Positions 23,374-37,240 of a stretch of DNA of 64,000 nucleotides are shown here, one piece after another. The DNA lies in the NCBI GenBank assembly GCA_037976565.1, contig CP137668.1, positions 21,056,251 to 21,120,250 of the forward strand, written 5' to 3'. Origin of the DNA: Mesocentrotus franciscanus (lineage: Eukaryota; Echinodermata; Echinoidea; Camarodonta; Strongylocentrotidae). Made by a program: the position numbers and the translations under genes. The stretch's first letter is position 1, and each line of letters starts with the position of its first letter. The notes below the pieces were generated by a model. That model was not told the origin of the DNA. It saw nothing but the letters and a program-made list of their open reading frames with translations, and made no database searches.

Positions 23374-24298
23374 TTTAAAGAAAATTCAATGACTTTTTGT
23401 TTGTTTTCTGTTATTTTTTGTGTGGATCCTAGATGCTTCAAATATTCAAAATTTCTTGTACACTTGAAGTCCTTTCTATGTAGAGTTTAATTTTGAATAT
23501 TATATTTTCATAAGTCTACAATACATTTACCCATATTACCGTACTTACATTTCTTTTTATAAATTAAAGATAATGATTTAGAAAATATTATAGCAGATGG
23601 CGATTGTTACAATTCTTGATATTCCTGTCAATTATTGCGGCGTTCGCTCATTACATAAAACCGGGGCGGCAGGGGCACATGTACCTTTCCCTCCCGTTCC
23701 CACCTCTCATTTCCCCTTTCTGGTGCAATTAGAGTTCATTGCTGTCTGCTTTGGGATGTAAATATTTATTAGAGGGGATTATGCCACGATTATACCCGTT
23801 AACGGTGTAAGCAAGCAGCAAAGAAGAAAATAGGAAATGAGAAACGTTTTGATAAAGGCTATAAAATTGACTTCTCAAATCTCGACAGGTTACTGCAATG
23901 TGTTTGCGTGCCTTGTTTAGCGAGTCGGCACTCTCTGTATTATAACTCTCAGTGGGTCATTGGCAGGCCTTGTGGATGTCCCTCTGTAATAAGGGACAGT
24001 CCCATTAATGACTGATGATCAATATAAATATAGTCTACCTGTAGAAATCAATTCCAAATCATTAAATGCGAAATGAATATTGGGTGTCTTTGTATCTCAC
24101 CGATTTATGCTTATGAATAGGCCTTCTGCAACATCTTCTGTTGTTGATCAGTTAGTCGGATCGCATCATCAATGCACAGTGGTATTTCTGATTCAAACCA
24201 TGCTGCGATAACTATGGCATCCAAAATTTAGCTCAAGTAAAAATAATTCCTAGATTCTCGTACCCGTCTGCATCCATTTTTGCACCCGCCTCATTTTC
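23374..24298. other. Unassigned between two G elements
   Basis: No exon was recognised. The stretch 23620-24250 is not related to any repeat seen elsewhere in the window. Confidence 0.4.
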
Positions 24299-24602
24299 GT
24301 CTCGCCTGCCTAGCAAAAAGCAAGACATAGGCGCCGCTTTTCCGGGGGCGGTGGCGGCAGCGGCGACGGCGACGGCGGCGGCGTCAACATCAAAAACTTA
24401 ACCAAGGTTAAGTTTTTGAATTTTTAATATAATTTTGAAAATATAAGTTCTTATTCAATGAAACTTGGACTAAAGGGTTATCAAGTATCCCCAATCATGT
24501 GAGGAGAATTTCAGGTCACAAATTCAAGGTCAAAGGTCATTTAAGGTCAACAAACTTAGACCATGTTGTGGCATCATCATCAAAAACTTAACCTGAGGTT
24601 AA

Positions 24603-25163
24603 AGTACAAGTCCACTCCACTGAAAAGTTGAGCTGATTAGATATGGTAGACAAAAATCTAAAAAGCCCAAATATAACTTGGTTTTGGAAAATGGTGCTCA
24701 GATTTATTTTTAATAATTTTTTTTAATGAGCAAAAAACAAGTTAATGAGCGAGTCGGTTGTGACGTAGGGTCCTCACAACACAGATTCGTAATGTAACCA
24801 AATTTAATGCATACGTCTTTGTGAAGTGCCTCGATACAAACTATTTCATTCACCTGATAAGAATAATGAAACACTATTATTCTTATCAGGTGAATGAAAT
24901 AGTTTGTATAGAGGCACTTCACAAAGACGTATTTAAATTACGTTAAAATAACCTATTGTCAGAATGTATACCGCTGGCACTTTCGTTGTGAGGAGCATAC
25001 GTCACATCCGTACAGCAATATAAATGTTTTGCTTGAAATACCCGAAACAAAAATCGCTCTTAAAAATCACCTGATTGAAGTACGCCCGTGATATTTGGCA
25101 GTTTTAACCTTTGATTTATTTACAACATGTTATAATTTTTGAAAATCGGAGTGGACTTGGGCT
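24603..25163. mobile_element. TTAA MITE nested in G element
   Basis: It is bordered by TTAA at 24599-24602 and 25164-25167. The ends are AGTACAAGTCCACTCC and GGAGTGGACTTGGGCT. The uninterrupted relatives near 22260 and 54665 read GAGGTTAAGTTTTTGAATT (or close to it), which is the empty site with one TTAA. The centre carries a separate strong hairpin (24812-24931). Confidence 0.9.
24812..24931. repeat. 120-nt near-perfect hairpin
   Basis: Two arms of about 57 bases (starting TACGTCTTTGTGAAGTGCCT on the left and closing with its complement at 24931) are separated by about 6 bases. They differ at only about one position. It sits at the middle of the TTAA MITE and would fold into a small-RNA-precursor-like stem if transcribed. 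Confidence 0.9.
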
Positions 25164-25200
25164 TTAAGTTTTTGAATTTTTAATATAATTTTGAAAGTAT

Positions 25201-25755
25201 GATACAAATGATGCATGCGCATGAGTTCATTATACGATCTATCCGCACTCGAGTTGAGGCTGTGTGTATCTATTGCACAAAGCCGTTAGGCTGAGTGCGA
25301 TAGATACACACAGCATCAATGAGGGCGGATAGATCGTATAATAAACGAATGAAAACATGCATCATTTGTTTTATACAACGAAACTCCTAGATCCTTGTTA
25401 TTTGATGTAAAAATAATTAATTCAAGATTGTTTCGTGACAGTTTATGGCTGACAAATAAATCTCAAGTTTTAATAAGTCTCAATTTAGTGCGCACACATA
25501 AGTATAGATATAGCAAGCGCACCTCTATCTATACCCATTTACGCATAGTGCTGCGCAAGAATAGGCCCATGTGTATACACGCAGTATTGAGCGCTCTAAC
25601 CTCTACGCGCACTACTGAGCGGCACTGAAAAATCGTTGGATAGTACTGGAAAATATTGCATGCTTTTTCATGAAAAATCGTGCAATAGGATCAGTAAATG
25701 AATCACACGTGACCGCGCATGACCAATCATTTGATTAGGTTCTGGGAGTGAGTTG
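25201..25755. mobile_element. Second insertion in G copy 2, with hairpin left part
   Basis: G-element sequence stops at GAAAGTAT (25200) and resumes with AAAGTTATTATTCAATGAAA near 25756, so the intervening ~555 bases are an insertion. Its first part (25202-25375) is a hairpin whose outer arms are ATACAAATGATGCATG and its complement, with an inner arm around GATAGATACACACAGC. The right part has no recognisable structure. The exact ends and target duplication are uncertain. Confidence 0.65.
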
Positions 25756-25887
25756 TATAAAAGTTATTATTCAATGAAACTTAGACTAAAGGCATATCAA
25801 GTATCCCCAATCATGTGAGTTGAATTTCAGGTCACTAAGTCAAGGTCAAAGGTCATTTCCGGTCATCAAACTTAGACTATGTTGTGG

Positions 25888-26387
25888 NNNNNNNNNNNNN
25901 NNNNNNNNNNNNNNNNNNNNNNNNNNNNNNNNNNNNNNNNNNNNNNNNNNNNNNNNNNNNNNNNNNNNNNNNNNNNNNNNNNNNNNNNNNNNNNNNNNNN
26001 NNNNNNNNNNNNNNNNNNNNNNNNNNNNNNNNNNNNNNNNNNNNNNNNNNNNNNNNNNNNNNNNNNNNNNNNNNNNNNNNNNNNNNNNNNNNNNNNNNNN
26101 NNNNNNNNNNNNNNNNNNNNNNNNNNNNNNNNNNNNNNNNNNNNNNNNNNNNNNNNNNNNNNNNNNNNNNNNNNNNNNNNNNNNNNNNNNNNNNNNNNNN
26201 NNNNNNNNNNNNNNNNNNNNNNNNNNNNNNNNNNNNNNNNNNNNNNNNNNNNNNNNNNNNNNNNNNNNNNNNNNNNNNNNNNNNNNNNNNNNNNNNNNNN
26301 NNNNNNNNNNNNNNNNNNNNNNNNNNNNNNNNNNNNNNNNNNNNNNNNNNNNNNNNNNNNNNNNNNNNNNNNNNNNNNNNNNNNNNN
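25888..26387. other. Assembly gap, exactly 500 N
   Basis: There are five hundred consecutive N, probably a placeholder size. Long open frames through it are artefacts. The gap edges (TGTTGTGG on the left, TGTGGCATCAGG on the right) fall at nearly the same phase of the G-element tandem unit. Confidence 0.98.
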
Positions 26388-26763
26388 ATGTGGCATCAGG
26401 TTAAGATCTTGAATTTTTGTTGTAATTTTGAAAGTATACATTCCTATACCATGAAACTTAAACATAAGGGTTATCAAGTATCACCAATCATGTGATTAGT
26501 CTTTTAGGTGACAAAGTCAAGGTCAAATGTCATTTCAGGTCTGCATATTCTTAGTCAATATTCACTTCAAAATGCTGATTAGATTTAGAAGATTTCATTT
26601 TGGGGGGCCTGCTAATGGGCAAACCTGCCTATCAATAATGTCCCTACCTCAATTTTTCATCATATCGAATTGTGTAATGCAGGCGAGACCGCCGAGAGCG
26701 TTTCACTTGTTATTATTTTTTTTTGTCATTTGGTATTTGATAATTGTTTAAATGTACAGCAAT

Positions 26764-28063
26764 GTAGAGATGTCGTGGTCAGTGGATACGTCACCGGACT
26801 GTGGATCACAAGGTCAGCGATTCGAGGCCCCGCGGCACCTATGTCCTTTGGCAAGACATTAATTATCCCCTCGCCGACGAAGTCGGAGGGGATATAGAAA
26901 CGCTGCTGTCCGTCCTTCTGTAACAAATTTGGTTTCCGATCGATAACTTCAGTAATGTTTGACGGATTTTCATAAAATTTGATATGAAGGTACATGGTAT
27001 CAAACACAGCCTAAGTTCGATTTTGGAGTATGTAGGTCAAAGGTCATAGCTCATTAAATATGCAAATCTGGTTTCTGTTCGATAACTTTAGTAATGTTTG
27101 ATGGATTTTAATGAAATTTGATATGAAGGTACATGGTATCAAAACACAACCTAAGTTTGATTTTGGAGTATGTAGGTCAAAGGTCATAGCTCATTTAATA
27201 GGCGAATCTGGTTTCCGTTCGATAACTTTAGTAATGTTTGATGGATTTTAATGAAATTTGATATGAAGGTACATGGTATCAAAACACAGCCTAAGTTTGA
27301 TTTTCTAGTATGTAGGTCAAAGGTCATAGCTCATTAAATATGTCAATCTGGTTTCTGATCGATAACTTTAGTAATGTTTGACGGATTTTAATGTTGACAT
27401 GAAGGTACATGGTATCAAAACACAAAATATATGTAAAAATGTGGTTAACTTCCTTGCCTAGTAATATAATAGTATAGTCTAATGGAGATAACTTGTTCTG
27501 ACGTATATAGGCCATTTGTACCATGCGAGGGGATGCTACGCTTTGCGTTGACTTTTCTAGTCTACATTTGCCACACCCAGGTGATATAAATGGGTACCTG
27601 GCAGGAATTAATTCCTTGACATGCTAGAACGCCATAATGGCAGCCATGCTTAAGCCGGGATAATAAGCCAGTTCATAGTTGCAGTCTGAGCATGAGCAGA
27701 TAAAGGTCATTGCAGACCAAATTGTGAAATGCACGGATACAAAATACTGGATACGTGCTCATGAAAGTTATGTAATCATTATTCATTTATGCACAAGCAG
27801 TGCCCTCCATGATACACAGGTGGAAGTATTCTTTGAAAAGGGGAAACAAAGGCTATGTATGTTAGCACCTCCATCGCTGTAGGAGTGATAATTTCAAAAT
27901 GTCTAAGTGGGACCTCTTCATGTTTTGGAGATCTGTGGATATTCGGGGTCATTTGGGACATGTGCTAACCGTGAACTGGTCTATAATTGCGGAGCACCAG
28001 GAGTGTTAAGTATGACAGATATGAGCGCTATACAAAAACCCACTATTATTATTATTATTATTA
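26764..28063 (+). mobile_element. tRNA-derived SINE split by a B-family element
   Basis: The tRNA-like head has an A box near 26771-26785 (GTCGTGGTCAGTGG) and a B box near 26812-26828 (GGTCAGCGATTCGAGGC), followed by CTTTGGCAAGACATTAAT. After the B-element insertion the body continues (CACCCAGGTGATATAAATGG, GGTACCTGGCAGGAATTAAT) and ends in GAGCGCTATACAAAAACC plus an ATT run (28044-28063). This body and tail resemble tRNA SINEs known from echinoderms; that resemblance is from memory. Confidence 0.75.
26865..27558 (+). mobile_element. B-family element inserted in the SINE
   Basis: It opens with a hairpin (ATCCCCTCG, CCGAC, loop, GTCGG, AGGGGAT). It continues with about three and a half tandem units of about 140 bases (phase marks near 27064, 27206 and 27344), most carrying AGGTCAAAGGTCA. 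The 3' end has CGAGGGGAT (complement of the 5' motif), a short hairpin ACGCTTTGCGT, and TTTTCTAG before T. No coding capacity is present. The end structure is shared with families P, G and M. Confidence 0.75.
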
Positions 28064-30570
<2,507 letters not shown>

Positions 30571-31045
30571 CCGTAAATCTCTGTGTATAAGACGCACTCT
30601 TTTTCCCTCAGAAAAATTCAAGTCGGGGGTGCGTCTTATAGACAGGTACAGGATATTTTGAGTCCTCAAAATGCTACTTTTTAGTGGTTTTCGATAATCT
30701 CTGTGTCTCAACATAAACTACATAATGCGAATGAAGACTAGGATCTACTATTTGAAGTTAACCTACATGTACGTGACACAGGATATCGACTCACCATTCA
30801 GAAACTAGAACCAAACTAGCCTATGTCCGAATTTCTGTTTGGCTTAACTTTAGAATCCTTCTGTTTGGACTCGGAGGAAGATTGGTCTGTCATCTTTAGT
30901 TTTTTAAAAATGACATTGTTGCTATTATTTGTGACAAGTTCACAAGCACAAATCGACTTCGCCGCATGGGTTTTCTAAAATGTACTACTGTGTCTGCTAA
31001 AAAGCAAAAAAAATAGGGGTGCGTCTTATACACAGAGTTTTACGG
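30571..31045. mobile_element. TA-flanked MITE, CCGTAAA termini
   Basis: It begins CCGTAAATCTCTGTGTATAA and GACGCACT, and ends GGGTGCGTCTTATACACAG plus AGTTTTACGG. It is flanked by TA on each side (30569-30570, 31046-31047), as in Tc1/mariner-type elements. The left half also occurs near 44290-44490. The right half shares about 200 bases with the interior of the hAT-like MITE at 8031-8615. It encodes no protein. Confidence 0.8.
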
Positions 31046-31255
31046 TAGTTATTTGAATGCACTTAAAAGTCTATCAATCACCTACAAAATTAAATTATGT
31101 TCGGCTAGCATGTATTAAATCATCCTAAATCCCCTTAAAAAAATGTAACTGTACAGGGACCCGTTTCGAAACCGTCATAAGTCTAACTTCTTGACTAAAT
31201 CAGTAAGTAATTAGTAAGCTACGTGTCCGCGACGTGTTTCACAAAGGCATTATGC

Positions 31256-32541
31256 TTTCGGATTGTCCGTCCGTCCGTCCCGCTTTCTTGTTATCGCGAT
31301 GTCTCAAGTACGACTTAAGTTATGAACTTCAAACTTGATGATAGTATGTATCACCATAGGAAGACAATCTGATTAGATTATGGAGTAACAAGGTCAAAGG
31401 TCACAGAGGTCAACCTAGGAATTCCAGGTATTGGCCTCATTAGCGATATCTCAAGAACCACTAGAGATATGAGGCTCAAGCTTGGTGATATTATGCATCA
31501 ATATAGGAAGACAGTCTCATTAGATTTAAAGCCCAAGTCCACTCCAAAATAACTTACTTTCAATAGAACCAGAAAAATCAGACAAACCAATCAAAAAAAG
31601 TTTGAGCAAAATCGGATAACTAATAAGAAAGTTATGAATTTTTAATGACATGAAAAACTTTGAAAATCACTACACAAATTGGCAACTCACTCATGAGTCT
31701 GTGACGTATGGTCCTCACTATCCACTAATTATTTTCTTTATATTGATAATATAAATTTCCTATTTTCACCTTAAGAATCTTATTTCTTCACACCAGCATC
31801 CAAGTTAGATTGTTAGTAATATGTTTTTGTGTGGATGCACAAATAAAGAGTAATTTTTGTCCAGTTAAATCATGAAAAATTGAATTTTGATAAACTATTT
31901 ATATAAAAATCAATAATTATGAAATACAATATTCAGAAAATAGTATCAATTCTTCAAAATTCATAAAGGTTTTTGGGAAATGTCATGCACGCAATATGAT
32001 ACAAATCATATAACCTGGGCAAAGGCATGGGGAAATCAAGTTTTGGGGATAAAAAGGGAAATTAATGGGATTAAACTATATAAAGCAATTGATAAGTTGT
32101 GAGGACATGACGTCACAAACTGATAACCATCTTGGCAATTTGTGTTGTGATTCTCATTGTTCCATAGTTTTACATACTTTTTCAAAAATTCATAACTTTC
32201 TTATTAGTTATCCGATTTTGCTCAAACTTTTTTGATTGGTTTGTCTGATTTTTCTGCTTTTATTAAAAGTAAGTTATTTTTGGAGTGGACTTGCCCTTTA
32301 AGGTAAGTAGGTCAAAGGTCACAGGTCAATTTCTGAAATTAAAGGTTTTTGGCCTTGCTATCTCAATATCTAAACATGGTGACAGTATTACATTTTGAGG
32401 CTAGTAGGTCAAGATCATAGTCGTCAGTTGACATTTGATTATTTTTGTTTTCATCGTGATATGTTTTGAATAATTTCATCCATTTCCTATACTGAAATTA
32501 GGGTGGAGGCATATAGGAGACGCAGTCGCATTTGTCTTGTT
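31256..32541 (+). mobile_element. M-family element interrupted by a TTAA MITE
   Basis: It starts at GGCATTATGCTTTC and CCGTCCGTCCGTCCCGC, with two visible sub-repeats carrying AGGTCAAAGGTCA (31391, 32311). It ends GGAGGCAT, ATAGGAGACGCAGTCGC, ATTTGTCTTG before TT. A MITE occupies 31530-32297. The far 5' hairpin arm is missing. Confidence 0.75.
31530..32297. mobile_element. TTAA MITE nested in M element
   Basis: It is bordered by TTAA at 31526-31529 and 32298-32301. The ends are AGCCCAAGTCCACTCC and GGAGTGGACTTGCCCT. Long imperfect inverted arms include AATCGGATAACTAATAAGAA and its complement near 32200. Removal restores an M-like sequence GATTAGATTTAAGGTAAGTA with a single TTAA. Confidence 0.9.
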
Positions 32542-32676
32542 AGTAATCATGTGAAGCTCAATATTTAAATTGTTCTCAGTATTACTCTTCTGAAGAAAGA
32601 AATGTTCTTGATTGGTAGGCTGTGTTATGATACATGTAAATTTGTATACAACTTGTTGGTCATATGTTATGAATGA

Positions 32677-33100
<424 letters not shown>

Positions 33101-34080
33101 CACTACCGCTCAAATGTTTTGGCATCGGTTTCGCCTCGCACCGCTCCGAACTGTAAACGGTGAACGGAGAACGGTGCCTCGCCGCTCACCGCTCTTCGGT
33201 GCCGCGCCGTTAGCTAACCGTTCGCTCACCGCTTGCTCACCGTTTGCTCACCGCTTGCTAACCGAAGTATTACGGTTAATAACAGAAAGATATGTGTGCG
33301 CTGAGTCTGCGAGCCGATCTGTAGAAATCTCAAAAGTCGCACACACGCTGAGATCGGAGTACTAGTTCATTGCATTCACAATCATACCGATGCGCTTGCC
33401 ACTGACGTCACAATCACTTGATTATTTCATCACAATAGCGTGAGAGAATGTTCATAGACGGTTGTTCCGCTGAGATTACATCTTGCTCCTGTGACCGCAA
33501 TTATACATAGACTGAATTCAGTGAGTACGGCGTATGGGGTAGTGTGTGGAAGGAATGGTTCGGTTCGGCCGCACCGAGATGAATGAGATATGCAACAAGT
33601 TTTTTCACTCTTTACGTCTTCATATATCCGCTCTGGCTGCAGTATTACATTCCATCTTAATTTATAAAATAATTGAAACGGAAATATGAACTTTGACTTA
33701 CGATAGCTTGCTCATTTAGATCCTAAAATCTAAATTAATGTTTAAGCCAAGAAAGACTTGTCGTCAACGTGATTTGTTGTCAGCCATCTTGATTTGAGTT
33801 AATGAATATTCACGAGTTAGCCAGTGATATTTTAACCCAGTATCAAACGATTGATCTGATTGGCCATCAGCATTGTTTTTGTACGATAAGGCAGTGCCCG
33901 GCAGTGCCTTAAAAAGGATGTCACATTGCCTTAAAAGGATGTCACATGTGGCAGTCCATGTCCTCGTCGTGCAAATCTAAAAGTTCCTATTTACATGTAT
34001 AGCAAACGTGATTCCTAGATCTGCATGAGGCGTTATAAAATCAGTCATTGTTACGTCACAATACAACTTTCATCGCAGGA
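33101..34080 (+). mobile_element. Tc1-like element, left end without right end
   Basis: After TA (33099-33100) it begins CACTACCGCTCAAATGTTTT, resembling Tc1/mariner termini. A run of 11-12 base GCTCACCGTTT/GCTCACCGCTT units lies near 33210-33265. Its last recognisable part (33998-34080, AGCAAACGTGATTCCTAGAT) is shared with 52915-53000. The family's right end is present only in that other copy. No transposase frame was seen. Confidence 0.65.
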
Positions 34081-34229
34081 TCTTATATCTACATATCAAA
34101 GATTTTTGTACAAAACGTACATACAACGTTACCTATAACTTTTTATAAACTTTTGATTTTGTAATGATTACTTCCATTTGTATTACCTGGCATGTTTTGT
34201 CATGTACGAGTCTTTTTTAGTTTTGTTTG

Positions 34230-35180
34230 TATAAGTTAATCTCTTAACTACTCTTCGGGAACGAATTGAATAAAATGGAATTGAATAATAGTCTACTAAG
34301 AGCTGCTTACCCATCAGTTAAATCAGGCGCGGATCCAGGGGGAGCGGGCCTTGCCCCGCAAAAAGAGAGAGAGAATGACAAGAAGGGAAAGTGAAAGAGG
34401 AGAGAAAGAGGAAGAAGACAAGAAATTGGAGAAAATAGGTCGGGAGGGCCTTGCCTCCCAGGCTGTTACACCCCCCATCAAAAAAATAAGAGAGAAGGAA
34501 GGAAAGGGAAAGAAAAAGTAAAAGAGGAGATAAAGGGAAGGGAAAAAGAGGGATAAGAAAAAAAGGGGATATCAGTTGCAATTTTCCCCAATAAGTTGTG
34601 GATCGGGGGGATGGGCAAAAGGCCCTTGCCCCCCATAAGTTAATCTCTTAACTACTCTTCGGGAACGAATTGAATAGAATGGAATTGAATAATAGTCTAC
34701 TAAGAGCTGCTTACCCATGAGTTAAATCAGGCGCGGATCCAGGGGGAGCGGGCCTTGCCCCCCCCCCGCAAAAAGAGAGAGAGAATGAAAAGAAGGGAAG
34801 TGAAAGAGGAAGAAGACAAGAAATAGGAGGAAAATAAGATCGGGGGAGGGGTAGCGAAAGGGCCTTGCCTCCCAGGCTGTTACATTCCCCATCAAAAAAA
34901 TAAGAGAGAAGGAAGGAAATGGAAAGTAAAAGAGGAGATAAAGGGAAGGAAAAAAGAGGGATAAGAAAAGAAAGGGGATATCAGTTGCAATTTTCCCCCA
35001 ATAAGTTGTGGATCGGGGGGATGGGCAAAGGCCCTTGCCTCCCTTGCCTCCTCACCGCCCGCCAAAAAAGAAGAGAAGGACGGGAAAGGGAAAGAGAGCT
35101 AAAGGGAACAAAAGAGGAAGAAGAAAAGAAGGGGAGATCAGTTGCGATTAATCCCGCCAAGAACGTGTGGAAGGGAGGGG
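34230..35180 (+). repeat. Purine-rich tandem repeat, unit about 406 bp
   Basis: Units start ATAAGTTAATCTCTTAACTA at about 34230 and 34636, with a shorter third part to about 35180. Each contains AGGCGCGGATCCAGGGGGAG, GAGAGAGA-rich DNA and CCTTGCCTCCC. The apparent 146-codon and 79-codon frames here are low-complexity artefacts of the purine bias. Confidence 0.85.
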
Positions 35181-35183
35181 GGC

Positions 35184-35520
35184 AAAGCGACACGATCTCA
35201 ACATTAACCTCATGGCCCAAATACAGGTGGTTGAAATTTGATATGTACTGCGCGCACTTAGCTGACTTAGGGATTCCCCGAATTATAATGACAATGGGAT
35301 CTCCATTTTATGACATTAAGTTTGCATGGAAGCTATTCGACATAAACCAGGGAGGTTAGTTGTTTTCTTGCAAAATTGATTGCAAAACTATTTCCAAGTT
35401 ATATCACATCTATTGATATGGGGTTATGAACTTATTATAATATGGATAAATATGGCTGCTATTTCGAGAAAAACGATGTGTATGTAGCGAGATTTTCAGG
35501 AAGGTATGAATGTAAGGAAG
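35184..35520 (+). repeat. Direct repeat flanking the DIRS element, left copy
   Basis: It matches 40720-41085 in the same orientation at high but imperfect identity. Landmarks are AAAGCGACACGATCTC, CAAATACAGGTGGTTGAAAT and AATGACAATGGGATCTCCAT. The two copies bracket the DIRS element. Confidence 0.85.
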
Positions 35521-35706
35521 GGAGAAAGAGAGAAGAGGGGAGGGGTTAGTGGGACAGGCAGAGAGAAGAAAGAAAGAGGGAATAGAGCGCAGAGAGAGGG
35601 GGTGAAAGATATAAAGAGAAAGAAAGAGATATAGAGATTTGAAAATTTAATGAACGATCCATAACTCCAAATAACAAATCATTCTTTATAATTCTATTCA
35701 TTCATT

Positions 35707-35821
35707 GAAAGATTAAACGAGAACTCGTTTGAGATTTAATCTCAATTATATAAGTAATAAAAATGAGGGTTTACGTTAAATGAGACCCCGTCAGTGCGCA
35801 TGCGCTAAACAGCAATATTCG
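35707..35821 (-). repeat. DIRS 3' terminus and inverted repeat
   Basis: The outermost 70 bases (35707-35776) are the exact complement of 35916-35985 in the internal complementary region. Positions 35771-35821 form the inverted repeat shared with the other end, around GACCCCGTCAGTGCGCATGC. Confidence 0.92.
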
Positions 35822-35915
35822 TAGATAGCCGAGGATGTGCCTACTGAACCAAGCAGAAAGATAACGAGAACTGTAATTAATAACCATACCCAGCACTAGG
35901 GAGGGTAAGGGAGGG

Positions 35916-36028
35916 ACGTAAACCCTCATTTTTATTACTTATATAATTGAGATTAAATCTCAAACGAGTTCTCGTTTAATCTTTCAATTATACTACGTAA
36001 TGCCATTTCGGGATTACGTTAAATGAGA
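35916..36028 (-). repeat. DIRS internal complementary region
   Basis: It has 113 bases: 70 complementary to 35707-35776, then AAT (ATT on the other strand), then 40 complementary to 40589-40628. I compared both halves base by base and found no mismatch. In the DIRS model this region acts as a splint that aligns the two ends for circle closure during replication. Confidence 0.93.
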
Positions 36029-36163
36029 TTTTGAAGCTCAGTAGGCCATCCGAACCAGTGCTCAACACAATAATAAACATTATTGAGAGAAAAGCAAGAT
36101 AAACATGCTGCTAAAAGGTATACCAGCTGACCTTACAATGCGATGCCAAATCTAGGACATCCT

Positions 36164-37147
36164 TTAGGACGTCATGATTGCACCTGTGAAGTTAACGTTC
36201 CTGTTCTCCACTGGTTTCATGTAAAAAGTTCGAAATGTCCGTTCAGAAGACCAGCCCGCCTGGGCTAATATATGCTTGATAGGCAGATTTGTACTGTTTG
36301 CCGAAGTTGAAGCAGCTCGGGTAGAATGAGCTTTGTAGATGTCTGTGTCGATCCCTGCCAAGGTCAACGTTTCCTTCACCCATCTGGCGATGGTCTGCGT
36401 AGTAACGTTTGTGCGGTTTCTTAAAGCTGATGAACAGATAGCGTTCCTGTCCCCTGACGCTCTCCGTTCTGCGCAAGTAGTGCCGCAAGTAGTTAAGTAC
36501 ACATAACCTCCTGTCTGGTGGATATGCCTTCATTTTCAAGTTGAAGTTCACATTTCCGGTTTCGTTTGCTTTAGGAGGTCCTTAAAATGAACAGAACTTC
36601 GCTGCCCTTGATTTTCATGTAGTCAAGATGCAAGCTGTGCAGTGACTGGACCCGCTGGGCGATATCAGAGCCATAAGTGTGCAAAGTTTCATAGTCAAAG
36701 TTTTTAGTGTGAGCGAATTCGCTAGTGCCCACTTCCGTAGATAATTAAGCACTATGTTCACATCCCAAATCTCCTTATATCTTGGCGCTGGAGGGCACAA
36801 TTGGAATGCTCCTTTACAAAAACGACTAATAAGAGGATGAGTTCCAACTGTACATGACGAATCCTCAAGTACTAGGAATGCAGACAAAGCGCTGCGTGCA
36901 GAATTTATAACACTATAACTAGCTCTTTCTCTTTCAAAGAGTTCTGACAAAAATCAATTACATCATTGGATCTCGCCTGGAGATAGTTCAAGCCTTTCTT
37001 ATGGCAGTATGCCTTCCATTTCCTTATGTAAACGGCATAGTTCTTTGTCGTTGATGCTCGCCACGATGCTGCTATTACATTGATAGCTCTTGCACTCAAA
37101 CCTTTACTTTCTAGGGCTGGCGCAGCACCTGCAACAAAGCAAATCAA
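36164..37147 (-). pseudogene. DIRS tyrosine recombinase, frameshifted
   Basis: It would catalyse integration of the circular DNA intermediate. N-terminal part (36905-37147): ASTTKNYAVYIRKWKAYC, a SAM-like core-binding fold seen in DIRS and Ngaro recombinases. Middle (36615-36950): LRKWALANSLTLKTLTMK. C-terminal catalytic part (36164-36551): LNYLRHYLRRTESVRGQ in one frame, then IARWVKETLTLAGIDTD, AHSTRAAS (the H-x-x-R pair) and GWSSERTFRTFYMKP with the likely nucleophile Tyr. The parts lie in different frames, with shifts near 36930 and 36410, so the protein is not made intact. Identification is secure from the motif order and position after RT/RNase H. Confidence 0.88.
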
Positions 37148-37240
37148 GTTGATTATTGCGGGTGTGGCTCATTTGTAATAGGCTGTGCTAGTAAGTTTGG
37201 CCTTCTAGCTATGAACATGGGCTCCCAATAATCATACTCT

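Larger units (their letters stand above)
24299..26709 (+). mobile_element. G-family element, copy 2, with nested insertions and a gap
   Basis: It starts GTCTCGCCTGCC and ends GCAGGCGAGACCGCCGAGAG plus CGTTTCACTTG before TT, so the outer limits match copies 1 and 3. The body is interrupted by a TTAA MITE (24603-25163), a second insertion (about 25201-25755) and an assembly gap (25888-26387). Flanking element sequence resumes exactly after each insertion, which dates the insertions after this copy. Confidence 0.8.

Noticed and set aside
25820..26495. Long open frames of 177-203 codons across the gap
   Set aside because: They consist almost entirely of N translated as unknown residues. They are artefacts.
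34919..35359. 146-codon frame in purine-rich DNA
   Set aside because: It is dominated by Lys, Glu, Arg and Gly from GA-rich repeats, and changes between the tandem copies.
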